DNA of 64,000 bases from JBOCEF01 sp050586345 (GTDB lineage: Bacteria; Pseudomonadota; Alphaproteobacteria; Rhodobacterales; Rhodobacteraceae), in NCBI RefSeq assembly GCF_050586345.1, contig NZ_JBOCEF010000001.1, forward strand, positions 186,001 through 250,000, given 5' to 3'. The notes beneath the pieces were generated by a model, which worked only from the letters and a program-made list of their open reading frames with translations, had not been told where the DNA came from and did no database searches. Shown here in pieces: positions 18,274 through 26,818 of this stretch. Position numbers and translations under genes: made by a program. Numbering within the stretch: position 1 is the stretch's first letter; every line of letters starts with the position of its first letter.

Positions 18274-18756
18274 ATGCGCACGTTCGACTTCAGCCCGCTC
18301 TACCGCTCCACCGTCGGCTTCGACCGCCTCGCCTCGATGCTCGACAACGTGATGACCGCCGAGCAGAGCGGCGCCCCGGGCTATCCCCCCTACAACATCG
18401 AGAAGACGGGCGAGACCAGCTATCGCATCACCGTCGCCGCCGCCGGCTTCGCCGAGGACGAGCTGTCCGTGGAAAGCCGCGACGGCCAGCTGGTGATCTC
18501 GGGCCGCAAGCCCGAGGGCGAAGAGGGCGAGGCCCCCGTCTATCTCCACCGCGGCATCGCCGCCCGCGCCTTCGAGAAGCGCTTCCAGCTTGCCGACCAC
18601 GTCCGCCCGGTCGCGGCGAAGACCGAGAACGGCCTTCTGCATGTCGACCTGGTGCGCGAGGTGCCCGAGGCCCTGCGTCCCCGCCGGATCGAGATCCAGT
18701 CCGCGAACGGGACCCGCAAGGCGATCGAGGGCGAGGCCGAGAAGACCGTCAACTGA
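18274..18756 (+). CDS. Small heat-shock protein Hsp20 (IbpA type)
   Basis: ATP-independent holdase chaperone that keeps unfolding proteins soluble (160 aa). The alpha-crystallin domain covers about residues 30-125, with YRITVAAAGFAEDELSV, the GIAARAFEKRFQLADHV block and NGLLHVDLVREVPE. The N-terminal MRTFDFSPLYRSTVGFDRL is typical of the IbpA class. AGAGGA lies 9 nt before the ATG. It is a single-gene unit, with an RpoH-like promoter and a strong terminator. Confidence 0.95.
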   Translation: MRTFDFSPLYRSTVGFDRLASMLDNVMTAEQSGAPGYPPYNIEKTGETSYRITVAAAGFAEDELSVESRDGQLVISGRKPEGEEGEAPVYLHRGIAARAFEKRFQLADHVRPVAAKTENGLLHVDLVREVPEALRPRRIEIQSANGTRKAIEGEAEKTVN

Positions 18757-18789
18757 TCGCGCGCCCCGTCTCCGGGGCCTGAATGCAAG

Positions 18790-18824
18790 ACGCCCCGCCC
18801 GGGACCTCCGGGCGGGGCGTTTTC
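18790..18824 (+). terminator. Terminator of the hsp20 gene
   Basis: A perfect 13-bp stem (ACGCCCCGCCCGG / CCGGGCGGGGCGT) with a GACCT loop is followed by TTTTCG. It ends the hsp20 transcript just before the convergent regulator gene. Confidence 0.9.
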
Positions 18825-18840
18825 GTGCGCGCCGGACGGC

Positions 18841-19185
18841 TCAGCGAGCGCCGCTTTTCAGGATGTGAAGCGCAGACGTGGGAAACCGTCCGTACAACAG
18901 CTCATGCATGTAGGGATCGTAGTGGGCGAGGCAGAGCTTGCCGAAATCTTCCGGATCCATCTGCAGGGCGCGGGCGTAGTCCTTGAGCTTGTCGGGCGGG
19001 ATCCGTGTGCGCCCCAGTTCGATCTGGGAGATCATGGTGTAATAAGTGAACCCGACCTCCTGGGCCAGTTCGTGCTGGGTCATCCCGAGGTCCTTGCGGC
19101 GGTCCTGCAGGGTTTCGCCAAGCGTCTTGCGCAGTTCTGCAACCTGTTCCGGGTTAAAGCCGTGTTGAGGGTGAGTCAGAGTCAT
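18841..19185 (-). CDS. XRE-family helix-turn-helix regulator
   Basis: A 114-aa DNA-binding protein with a Cro/C1-type HTH at about residues 18-75 (LRKTLGETLQDRRKDLGMTQ, then HELAQEVGFTYYTMISQIEL). The C-terminal 40 residues (ALQMDPEDFGKLCLAHYDPY onward) carry no second known domain. No Shine-Dalgarno is obvious upstream of the ATG. It lies between the convergent hsp20 gene and the downstream end of the response regulator gene, so its target is not evident. Confidence 0.85.
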   Translation of the reverse strand: MTLTHPQHGFNPEQVAELRKTLGETLQDRRKDLGMTQHELAQEVGFTYYTMISQIELGRTRIPPDKLKDYARALQMDPEDFGKLCLAHYDPYMHELLYGRFPTSALHILKSGAR

Positions 19186-19340
19186 CGTTCGTTTAGAGGG
19201 TCTAGTCTTCGCGCGGCGTGCCGCGCATTGGTGTCGCAAGAGAGGAGCGGCTACGACGAAACCCAACGGCAAGGTTGAGCCCACCGTGCCGGACGCCGCG
19301 CTGGGCGGCGCCGCTTCCGGCTGGGACGTCAGCCCCTCAC

Positions 19341-19371
19341 AAGAAGCGCCCCACAGATAGGGCGCTTCTTT
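19341..19371 (-). terminator. Terminator downstream of the response regulator
   Basis: A perfect 11-bp inverted repeat (AAGAAGCGCCC / GGGCGCTTCTT) with an 8-nt loop lies 15 nt beyond the stop of the minus-strand response-regulator gene. Its T-rich arm end suits termination of that operon before the HTH gene. Confidence 0.75.
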
Positions 19372-19385
19372 AAGCATGCCAATAT

Positions 19386-20111
19386 TCACGCCAGCCAGTT
19401 CACGTCGCCGACGAAGATGTAGCCCGCGCCATAGATCGTGCGGATCAGCGTCGGGTTCTTCGGATCGTCCCGCAGCTTGGTGCGCAGGCGGCTGACGCGC
19501 ACGTCGATGGCCCGGTCGAAGCCATCGCCCGCCGCGCCGCCGATCCCGTCCTGGATCTGGGCGCGCGACAGCAGCCGGTTCGGGGTCTCGAGGAACAGGC
19601 GCAGCATCTCGCCCTCGGCCCGCGACAGGCGGATCGCCTCGCCGTCGGGGGCGCTCAGCTGGAAGGTGTCGAAATCCGCCTCCCACCCCGCGAAGCCCGC
19701 GCGGCGGCGGCGGCCGGCGGCGGCGCTGCGTTCCGAGCGGCGCAGCAGCACCCGGATCCGGGCCACCACCTCGGCCGGGTCGAACGGCTTGACGATGTAG
19801 TCGTCGGCCCCGAGCTCCAGCCCGGCGATCTTGTCCTGCACCCCGCCGCGCCCCGAGACGATCATGACGGCCGCCCCCTGCTCCTGCGCGACCTTGTAGA
19901 CCAGCGCCAGCCCGTCGGTGTCGGGCAGCCCGAGGTCGATCAGGCAGACCGCGGGGGCGATGCGCTGGGCGGCGGTCTCGAACGCGCGGGCGGTGGCGAA
20001 GCCCTGGACGCGGAAGCCCACGGCCTCGAGCGCGGCGCGCAGCACCGCGATCACGTCCGGCTCGTCGTCGACGATGGCGATCAGGGGCGCGGCCTCGGCT
20101 TGCTGGGTCAT
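19386..20111 (-). CDS. OmpR-family response regulator
   Basis: A 241-aa two-component output protein. The receiver domain (about 9-125) has DDEPD acidic residues, the phospho-acceptor Asp in CLIDLGLPDTDG (about residue 60), and the KPFDP lysine. A winged-helix DNA-binding domain follows at about 140-235 (RLSRAEGEMLRLFLE, DVRVSRLRTKL, IRTIYGAGYIFV). Its ATG overlaps the stop of the hybrid kinase gene by 4 nt, so kinase and regulator are co-expressed. The divergent position relative to the 22.5-36.4 kb transport cluster makes that cluster the best candidate target. Confidence 0.93.
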   Translation of the reverse strand: MTQQAEAAPLIAIVDDEPDVIAVLRAALEAVGFRVQGFATARAFETAAQRIAPAVCLIDLGLPDTDGLALVYKVAQEQGAAVMIVSGRGGVQDKIAGLELGADDYIVKPFDPAEVVARIRVLLRRSERSAAAGRRRRAGFAGWEADFDTFQLSAPDGEAIRLSRAEGEMLRLFLETPNRLLSRAQIQDGIGGAAGDGFDRAIDVRVSRLRTKLRDDPKNPTLIRTIYGAGYIFVGDVNWLA

Positions 20112-22201
20112 GGCGCGGGCTCCGCATCGGCCGGGGCGGCGGCGGGGGCGCGCAGCTCGGCGAGGCGCGCCTCCAGCTCCTCGGCGGTGAAGGGTTTGGG
20201 GAGCACGGCGCGCCCTTCCTCGGCGGCCTGGCGGCGCTCGGGCGTGTCGGCGGGCAGGCCGGTGGTCAGCAGCACCCGCAGCTCGGGCCGCGCCGCGGCC
20301 AGCTTGCCGGCGACGTCGAGCCCGGTCAGCCCGGCGCCCATGTCGATGTCCGAGACCACGAGGCGGATGTCCTCGATCCGGGCGGCGAGGTCCAGCGCCT
20401 CCTCGCCGCTGGCCGCTTCCAGCACCGGCCAGCCCATGTCGGTCAGCGCCCCGCGCAGCACCGCGCGCAGGTCCGGCGAATCGTCGGCCACGAGGGCGAT
20501 TCCCTCGGGCGCGGGGCCCTGGGCGGGGCGGGAGAGGTCGGGGCCGGGATCGGCCGCCCCCGCATCCTCGGGGCGGCCCACCGGCAGGCGCAGCGTCACG
20601 CAGGCGCCGCGCCCGGGCGCCGCGCCGATTTCCAGCGATCCGCCCGCCGCGGTGGCGAAGCCGTAGACCATCGACAGCCCCAGCCCCGAGCCGCCATGGC
20701 CCTTGGTGGAGAAGAACGGCTCCACCGCCCGCTCGCGCGCCTCGGCCTCGAAGCCCGGGCCGTCATCCGTGACGGCGACCACCAGCATCGGGTCGCCATC
20801 GGCCCCCGCCTCGGTCCGGGCCGAGAGGGTGATCTCGCCGTCCGTCCCCGCCATCTGCACCGCGTCGCGGGCGTTGAGCAGCAGGTTCAGCGCCGCGTCC
20901 TGGAGCTGGCCCGCGTCGATCCAGGCGGGGGGCAGCCCGGCCTGGATCTCGGTCACCAGCCGCACGCCGGGGGGCAGGGAGGGCGCCGTCAGCTCGGCCA
21001 GCCCGCGCAGCAGGCCGCCCGCGTCGGCGCGCGCCCGGGTCAGTTCGCGCCGGTCCGACACGTGCGAGAGCCGTTCGATCAGCGCGGCGCCGCGGCGGGC
21101 GGCGGCGCGGGTGGCCTCGGCCGCCTCGCGCGCGGCCGGGGGCAGGGCGGGATCGTCGAGGATCCGCCCCTGCATCCCGAGGATCACGGTCAGCAGGTTC
21201 GAGAAATCATGCGCCAGGCCGCGGGTCAGCTGCGCGGCGGCCTGCATCTTCTTGGTCTGCAGCACGGCCTCGGCGGCGCGGCGTTCCTCGGTGACGTCGA
21301 GCGAGAGCAGGTAGAAGCCGCGCACCCGCGGGGGGATCCCCTCGGGGCGGGGGCTGTCGTCGAAGATCGGGGTGAAGGCGACGCGGGTCGCGGCCTCGGC
21401 GCCGTCGCGGCGGCGGTGGCGGAACTCGCAGCGCGCGGGGCGGCCGGCCAGCGCGTCCTCGATGCTCGGGCCGATCTTGTCGAAGATCTCGGCCCCCAGC
21501 ACCTCGTCCATGCGCCGCCCGATCACCTCCGAATCGCCGCTGCCCGTCACCTCGCCAAGGCGGCGGTTGGAGTAGCGGTAGACCAGGTCCCGGTCGACAT
21601 AGGCGATATGGGCGGGGGTCGCCTCGGTCGCCAGCCGCGCCCGCGCCTCGGAGCGCACGAGGGCGCGCTGCGTCTCGGTCAGCGCGGCGTTGGCGGCGGC
21701 GAGCTCGCGGTTGGCGCGCGCGAGTTCGGCGGAGTGCTGGAGGAGCTGTTCCGACAGGTCGGCCGAGCGGGCGCGCAGCAAACGTTCCTGGCGCCTGTGC
21801 GCGGTGATGTCGGTATAGACCGCCACCCAGCCGCCCTGCGCCAGCGGGTGCCCCTCGATGCTGATGGTGGTCCCGTCGGGGCGGTCGCGCTCGATGTAAT
21901 GGGCCTCGAAGGCGCGGGCGCGGTCCACCCGCTCGGCGATCATGCTCTCCGCCTCGCCGTCGCGCACCGGGCCGTATTCGCCCCGTTCCACCAGGAAGCG
22001 AATGATGTCCTCGAACCGGGCGCCTCGATAAACGAGCGTGCGGGGCAGGGCGAACATCTCGGTGAAGCGGGCGTTCCAGCCGACCAGCTGCAGGTCCGCG
22101 TCGAAGATCGTGAGCGCCTGCTGGATCAGGTTGAACCCGGCCTGGATCAGCGTTGGATCCACCGTTTCATAGCTTTCGGACCTGACGGGCGCGCGTGTCA
22201 T
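20108..22201 (-). CDS. PAS-domain hybrid sensor histidine kinase with receiver domain
   Basis: A 697-aa soluble-looking sensor with no membrane segment. In order: a PAS domain (about 15-135), a coiled coil (about 138-185), a second PAS domain (about 188-310), a HisKA dimerisation domain with phospho-acceptor His331 in LAHDFSNLL, an ATPase domain (about 400-540) with NARDAV and DDGPGF, and a C-terminal receiver with Asp618 in VVSDIDMG. The layout resembles NahK/ErcS-type hybrid kinases, but I cannot name an orthologue. The start was placed at MTRAPVRSESYE, 12 codons inside the longest frame. It probably senses a cytoplasmic ligand or redox state and signals to the adjacent OmpR-type regulator. 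Confidence 0.9.
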   Translation of the reverse strand: MTRAPVRSESYETVDPTLIQAGFNLIQQALTIFDADLQLVGWNARFTEMFALPRTLVYRGARFEDIIRFLVERGEYGPVRDGEAESMIAERVDRARAFEAHYIERDRPDGTTISIEGHPLAQGGWVAVYTDITAHRRQERLLRARSADLSEQLLQHSAELARANRELAAANAALTETQRALVRSEARARLATEATPAHIAYVDRDLVYRYSNRRLGEVTGSGDSEVIGRRMDEVLGAEIFDKIGPSIEDALAGRPARCEFRHRRRDGAEAATRVAFTPIFDDSPRPEGIPPRVRGFYLLSLDVTEERRAAEAVLQTKKMQAAAQLTRGLAHDFSNLLTVILGMQGRILDDPALPPAAREAAEATRAAARRGAALIERLSHVSDRRELTRARADAGGLLRGLAELTAPSLPPGVRLVTEIQAGLPPAWIDAGQLQDAALNLLLNARDAVQMAGTDGEITLSARTEAGADGDPMLVVAVTDDGPGFEAEARERAVEPFFSTKGHGGSGLGLSMVYGFATAAGGSLEIGAAPGRGACVTLRLPVGRPEDAGAADPGPDLSRPAQGPAPEGIALVADDSPDLRAVLRGALTDMGWPVLEAASGEEALDLAARIEDIRLVVSDIDMGAGLTGLDVAGKLAAARPELRVLLTTGLPADTPERRQAAEEGRAVLPKPFTAEELEARLAELRAPAAAPADAEPAP

Positions 22202-22256
22202 GGGCAAAGCGATAGCCCCGGCCCGGCGCCCGGGCAAGCGCAGGATCCGGCCTGTT

Positions 22257-22289
22257 GCAATTCGTTAGGATTTCGAAAAATTGCCGAAA
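22257..22289. promoter_or_regulatory. Nested inverted repeats in the divergent promoter region
   Basis: Between the kinase gene (minus) and the acyl-CoA ligase gene (plus) lie GCAATT (22257-22262) paired with AATTGC (22279-22284), and TTTCG (22271-22275) paired with CGAAA (22285-22289). This is the least GC-rich part of the 270-nt gap. It is a candidate operator for the neighbouring response regulator. The dyads are plain; the role is inferred. Confidence 0.4.
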
Positions 22290-22471
22290 CGCTGCGCTGT
22301 TTGAAAGGTGATGAAGGCCCGGGGGGGCTTTCGGTCTTGACCCTGCGGTTGCAGCGCCGATGATGCGAAGCGCCCGGGGACGCCGGTCCGGCGAAAGATC
22401 GGAAGGCCGCCACGGGCATCAAGGCGCGGCGCGCGTGGGAGTGCGCGCCGCCCGCATGGGAGGACATCGAC

Positions 22472-24439
22472 GTGACGCAAGCCGCCGCGCCCTCGGGCGC
22501 GCTCGACACGTTTCCGAAGCTTCTCGAGGCGAATGCGAGCCGGTTCAAGGGCCGTCCCGCAAGCCGCGTGAAGGAATTCGGCATCTGGCAGAGCTGGACC
22601 TGGGACGAGGTGCGCGACGAGACGCGCGCCATCGCCATGGGCCTGATGGATCTCGGGCTTCAGCCCGCGGAGAAAGTCTGCATCGTGGGGTCGAACCGGC
22701 CCCGCCTTTACTGGTCCATGTGCGCCATCGGCTACTGCGCCGCGGTGCCGGTGCCGGTCTACCAGGACATGAACGCCGAGGAGATGGCCTATGTCCTCGA
22801 CCACGCGGGCGCCGTCATGGTGATCTGCGAGGACCAGGAGCAGGTCGACAAGGTGCTGTCGATCAAGGACCGCCTGCCGGAGCTTCGGCACGTGGTCTAT
22901 GACGACCGCCGCGGCCTGCGCAAATACGATCACACCACGCTGCACTGGCTCGACGACGTCGAGAAGGCCGGCGAGGCCCGCGCCGGAGAGCTGGGGCCGA
23001 AGATCGACGCGCTGATCGCGACCCAGACCCCCGACGACACCTGCGTGATGCTCTACACCTCGGGCACCACCGGCAAGTCCAAGGGCGTGGTCCTGTCGAA
23101 CCGCAACATCATCGAGACCGCGAAGGGCTCGGTGGAATTCGACAAGCTGACCGCGACCGACAGCGTGCTCGCCTACCTGCCCATGGCCTGGGTCGGCGAC
23201 TTCATCTTCTCGATGGGCCAGGCCTATGTCGCGGGCTTCTGCGTCTGCTGCCCCGAAAGCCCCGAGACGATGATGGCCGACCTCAAGGAAATCGGTCCGA
23301 CCTATTTCTTCGCGCCGCCCCGGATCTTCGAGACGCTGCTGACCAACGTGTCCATCCGCATGGAGGACGCCTCGCCGCTGAAGCAGCGCATGTACAAGAA
23401 GTACATGGAGATCGCCCGCCGCGTCGGCCCCGCGCTGCTCGACGGCAAGGCGGTCTCGGCCAAGGACAAGCGCGACTACAAGATCGGCGAATGGCTGGTC
23501 TACGGGCCGCTCAAGAACGCCCTCGGGCTGTCGAACGTGCGCGTCGGCTACACCGCCGGCGAGGCGATCGGGCCGGAGATCTTCGAGTTCTACCGCTCGC
23601 TCGGCATCAACCTCAAGCAGCTCTACGGCCAGACGGAAGCCTCGGTGTTCATCACCGTGCAGCCCGACGGCGAGGTGCGCGCCGACACCGTGGGCGTCCC
23701 CGCCCCGGGCGTGGAGATCCGCATCGCCGACAACGGCGAGATCTTCTACCGCTCCCCCGGCACCTTCGTGGAATACTACAAGAACGAAGAGGCGACGCGG
23801 GACACCAAGGACCCCGAGGGCTGGGTCGCCACCGGCGACGCGGGCTTCTTCGAGGAAGGCTCGGGCCACCTGCGGATCATCGACCGCGCCAAGGATGTCG
23901 GCAAGATGGCCGACGGGTCGATGTTCGCGCCCAAGTATGTCGAGAACAAGCTGAAGTTCTACCCGGCCGTGCTCGAGGCCGTGGTGCTCGGCGGCGGGCG
24001 CGAGATGTGCACCGCGATGATCAACATCGACATGACCGCGGTCGGCAACTGGGCCGAGCGCAACAACATCGCCTACGCCTCCTACCAGGAGCTCGCGGCC
24101 CATCCCAAGGTCTACGCGATGGTCCAGGAAGCGGTCGAGGAGGTGAACCGCTCGGTCGCCGAGGACCCGATGCTGTCCGGCTGCCAGGTGCACCGCTTCG
24201 CGATCCTGCACAAGGAGCTGGACGCGGATGACGGCGAGATGACCCGCACCCGCAAGGTGCGCCGGAACATCGTGTCCGAGCGCTACGCGGCGCTGATCGA
24301 CGCGTTCTACTCGGGCGCGCCCTCGGCCTTCGTCGACGCCCAGGTGACCTATGAGGACGGCCGCAAGGGCAGCCTCGCCGCGACGCTGGAGATCCGCGAC
24401 GCCGCCGTGGTCGACGCGAAAAGGAAGCAGGTGGCATGA
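22472..24439 (+). CDS. AMP-forming acyl-CoA synthetase (FACL type)
   Basis: Activates a carboxylic acid to its CoA thioester using ATP. The 655-aa protein has the P-loop YTSGTTGKSKGVVLSNRN (about residues 195-212), the YGQTEAS motif (about 385), and the ATGDAGFFEEGSG/RLKD-like DRAKDVGKMADG C-terminal region. It belongs to the long-chain/FACL branch by length and motif spacing, but the acid is not readable. The start is a GTG with GGGAGG about 8 nt upstream. It overlaps the ATPase gene by 4 nt (ATGA), so it is translationally tied to a transporter. That makes coupled uptake and activation likely. Confidence 0.92.
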   Translation: MTQAAAPSGALDTFPKLLEANASRFKGRPASRVKEFGIWQSWTWDEVRDETRAIAMGLMDLGLQPAEKVCIVGSNRPRLYWSMCAIGYCAAVPVPVYQDMNAEEMAYVLDHAGAVMVICEDQEQVDKVLSIKDRLPELRHVVYDDRRGLRKYDHTTLHWLDDVEKAGEARAGELGPKIDALIATQTPDDTCVMLYTSGTTGKSKGVVLSNRNIIETAKGSVEFDKLTATDSVLAYLPMAWVGDFIFSMGQAYVAGFCVCCPESPETMMADLKEIGPTYFFAPPRIFETLLTNVSIRMEDASPLKQRMYKKYMEIARRVGPALLDGKAVSAKDKRDYKIGEWLVYGPLKNALGLSNVRVGYTAGEAIGPEIFEFYRSLGINLKQLYGQTEASVFITVQPDGEVRADTVGVPAPGVEIRIADNGEIFYRSPGTFVEYYKNEEATRDTKDPEGWVATGDAGFFEEGSGHLRIIDRAKDVGKMADGSMFAPKYVENKLKFYPAVLEAVVLGGGREMCTAMINIDMTAVGNWAERNNIAYASYQELAAHPKVYAMVQEAVEEVNRSVAEDPMLSGCQVHRFAILHKELDADDGEMTRTRKVRRNIVSERYAALIDAFYSGAPSAFVDAQVTYEDGRKGSLAATLEIRDAAVVDAKRKQVA

Positions 24440-25308
24440 GCAGCAACGCCATTCACAACGCCGCCTCCGCGGCCGAGACCGACGCCGAGTATGCCCACCA
24501 GGAGATCGACCACGGCATCGCGCCGCGCGCGATCGGCGAGGTGGTGATGGAGGTGAAGAACATCACCCTGCGCTTCGGCGGCGTGGTCGCGATCAAGGAC
24601 ATCAGCTTCGACATCCGCGAGGGCGAGATCCGCGCGATCATCGGCCCGAACGGCGCCGGCAAGTCCTCGATGCTCAACGTCATCAACGGCTTCTATCACC
24701 CGCAGGAAGGCGAGCTGTGGTTCCACGGCAAGCAGCGCCAGGCGATGAAGCCCTACCAGATCGCCAAGCAGGGCATCGCCCGCACCTTCCAGAACATCGC
24801 GCTGTTCAAGGGCATGACCACGCTCGACAACATCATGACCGGGCGCATGACCCTGCAAAGCACCAACATGCTGCAGAACGCGATGTGGTGGTTCGGCGGG
24901 GCCGAGAAGGAAGACAACGCGCATCGCGAGAAGGTCGAGAAGATCATCGATTTCCTCGAGATCCAGGCGATCCGCAAGACGCCGGTCGGCCGGCTGCCCT
25001 ACGGCCTGCAGAAGCGGGTCGAGCTCGGGCGCGCGCTGGCGGCCGAGCCGAAGCTGCTGCTGCTGGACGAGCCGATGGCGGGCATGAACGTCGAGGAGAA
25101 GGAGGACATGTGCCGCTTCATCCTCGACGTGAACGACGAGTTCGGGACCACCATCGTGCTGATCGAGCACGACATGGGCGTGGTCATGGACATCGCCGAC
25201 CGGGTCGTGGTCCTCGATTACGGCAAGAAGATCGGCGACGGCACCCCCGACGAGGTGCGCAACAACCAGGCGGTCATCGACGCCTACCTGGGGGTGTCCC
25301 ATGACTGA
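24436..25308 (+). CDS. Branched-chain-type ABC transporter ATP-binding protein (LivG-like)
   Basis: A 290-aa ATPase of the HAAT importer family. Walker A is GPNGAGKSS, the signature LPYGLQKRVELGRAL replaces the usual LSGGQ, and Walker B is LLLLDEPMAGMN. The IVLIEHDMGVVMDIADRVVVLD end is typical of LivG. About 35 residues precede the ATPase domain, more than usual. The ATG overlaps the stop of the acyl-CoA synthetase gene. It works with the second ATPase encoded at 29454. Confidence 0.93.
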   Translation: MSSNAIHNAASAAETDAEYAHQEIDHGIAPRAIGEVVMEVKNITLRFGGVVAIKDISFDIREGEIRAIIGPNGAGKSSMLNVINGFYHPQEGELWFHGKQRQAMKPYQIAKQGIARTFQNIALFKGMTTLDNIMTGRMTLQSTNMLQNAMWWFGGAEKEDNAHREKVEKIIDFLEIQAIRKTPVGRLPYGLQKRVELGRALAAEPKLLLLDEPMAGMNVEEKEDMCRFILDVNDEFGTTIVLIEHDMGVVMDIADRVVVLDYGKKIGDGTPDEVRNNQAVIDAYLGVSHD

Positions 25309-25345
25309 TCCGCGCCTGACGACCCTGCTTTCCGGGAGCCTGTGA
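25301..25345 (+). CDS. Possible 14-codon coupling ORF between the ATPase and permease genes
   Basis: ATG at 25301 opens a 14-residue frame, MTDPRLTTLLSGSL, which overlaps the last 8 nt of the ATPase gene and ends in TGATG, whose ATG is the permease start. The arrangement would let ribosomes pass from one gene to the other. It may be a chance short frame; nothing shows that the peptide has a function. Confidence 0.3.
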   Translation: MTDPRLTTLLSGSL

Positions 25346-26346
25346 TGCCCACCGAACTTCTCTATGCGCTGGAAACGACGCTGAACGGCCTGATGGCCGG
25401 CGTCATGTACGCGCTGGTCGCCCTCGGCTTCGTGCTGATCTTCAAGGCGTCCGGCATCTTCAACTACGCCCAGGGCGTGATGGCGCTGTTCGCGGCGCTG
25501 ACGCTGGTGGGCATCCAGAACGGCCAGGTGCCGTTCGCCGAGCTGATCAACGCGATCTTCGGCACCGAGATCCACGGCTTCGGCTGGACCGTCCCGTCCA
25601 TCCTGGCGATCATCCTGACGCTGTGCGTGATGCTGGTCTTCGCGATCCTGGTGGAACGCATCATCCTGCGCCGGCTGGTGAACCAGGAGCCGATCATCCT
25701 GTTCATGGCCACCATCGGCCTCGCCTACTTCATGGAAGGCGTGGGCGACATGATGTGGGGCTCGGACATCAAGACGCTCGACGTCGGCCTGCCCTCCGGC
25801 GGCTCCTTCTGGTTCGAGGACCTGACCGCGTCCTGGGGCTCGCGCGAGGACGGCTGGTACGGGATGTATATCGACGTGCTCGACGTCTGGGCCGCCGTGG
25901 TCGCGGTGATCCTGGTGACCACGCTGACCCTGTTCTCGCAGTACACCAAGACCGGCCGGGCGCTGCGCGCGGTGGCGGACGACCACCAGGCCGCCCTCTC
26001 GGTCGGCATCTCGCTGCGCTACATCTGGGTCGTCACCTGGGCGATCGCGGGCTTCGTGGCCCTCGTCGCGGGGATCATGTGGGGCTCCAAGTCCGGCGTC
26101 CAGTTCTCGCTCTCGCTCATCGCCCTCAAGGCGCTGCCGGTGCTGATGCTGGGCGGGTTCACCTCGATCCCCGGCGCCATCGTCGGCGGGCTGATCATCG
26201 GCGTGGGCGAGAAGCTGTTCGAACAGTTCGCCGGCCCGCTGCTGGGCGGCGCGACCGAGAACTGGTTCGCCTACGTGCTGGCGCTGGTCTTCCTCGTGTT
26301 CCGGCCGCAGGGCCTGTTCGGCGACAAGATCATCGAGAGGGTCTGA
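25345..26346 (+). CDS. Branched-chain-type ABC transporter permease (LivH-like)
   Basis: A 333-aa inner-membrane permease with about eight hydrophobic segments. The N-terminal TLNGLMAGVMYALVALGFVL and FKASGIFNYAQGVMAL are diagnostic for LivH, and the SVGISLRYIWVVTWAIAGF and LPVLMLGGFTSIPGAIVGG blocks for the coupling region. Compared with short LivH proteins it has an extra extracytoplasmic region around residues 140-180 (SDIKTLDVGLPSGGS on). The ATG has GGGAG 6 nt upstream. It should form the channel with the LivM-like protein encoded further down. Confidence 0.93.
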   Translation: MPTELLYALETTLNGLMAGVMYALVALGFVLIFKASGIFNYAQGVMALFAALTLVGIQNGQVPFAELINAIFGTEIHGFGWTVPSILAIILTLCVMLVFAILVERIILRRLVNQEPIILFMATIGLAYFMEGVGDMMWGSDIKTLDVGLPSGGSFWFEDLTASWGSREDGWYGMYIDVLDVWAAVVAVILVTTLTLFSQYTKTGRALRAVADDHQAALSVGISLRYIWVVTWAIAGFVALVAGIMWGSKSGVQFSLSLIALKALPVLMLGGFTSIPGAIVGGLIIGVGEKLFEQFAGPLLGGATENWFAYVLALVFLVFRPQGLFGDKIIERV

Positions 26347-26362
26347 CCCGATGGAGGCGATC

Positions 26363-26698
26363 ATGGCTTTCGACGACGCCGCGCCGCGCGCGCCCTGGCA
26401 GCCCCGCGAGGGCGAGCCGACCCAGACCGGGGGCGCGCGCTCGCGCAAGCTGGTCGCCACGCTCTGCGTGCTCGGCTGGTCCGCCTTCTGGGTGTTCGGC
26501 TTCCTCGCGCTCAGCGGGGACATGGGGACGGGCGCGGTGTGGCTCGAGGGCCTGGCCGCCGCCGCGGGCTTCGGCCTCGGGATGTGGGCCTACCTGGACC
26601 TGTGCCGGGACACCCCGACCCGGGCCCGGGCCGCGGCGCCCGAGCATGACCCGCGCACGGCGCTGGACGAGGCGCGCGACGAGGAACACGGGGCCTGA
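26363..26698 (+). CDS. Unknown small membrane protein between the two permease genes
   Basis: A 111-aa protein with a hydrophilic N-terminus, two hydrophobic segments (LVATLCVLGWSAFWVFGFLA and WLEGLAAAAGFGLGMWAYL) joined by a short Gly/Asp turn, and an acidic C-terminal tail. GGAGG lies 5 nt before this ATG; another ATG at 26351 is possible. I do not recognise a family. Its position between livH-like and livM-like genes, with 16 nt to the former, suggests an accessory subunit or assembly factor of this importer. That is inference only. Confidence 0.7.
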   Translation: MAFDDAAPRAPWQPREGEPTQTGGARSRKLVATLCVLGWSAFWVFGFLALSGDMGTGAVWLEGLAAAAGFGLGMWAYLDLCRDTPTRARAAAPEHDPRTALDEARDEEHGA

Positions 26699-26818
26699 TC
26701 GGCGCGCCGCCCCCTGAGGAGGGGGGGCGGCGGCGACGACGGCCCGGGCGGCGCGCGGCCCCTTCCGCGATCGGAAGGCGGCGCGCCCGCGCAACAGACG
26801 ACAGACGGGACCACAGAC

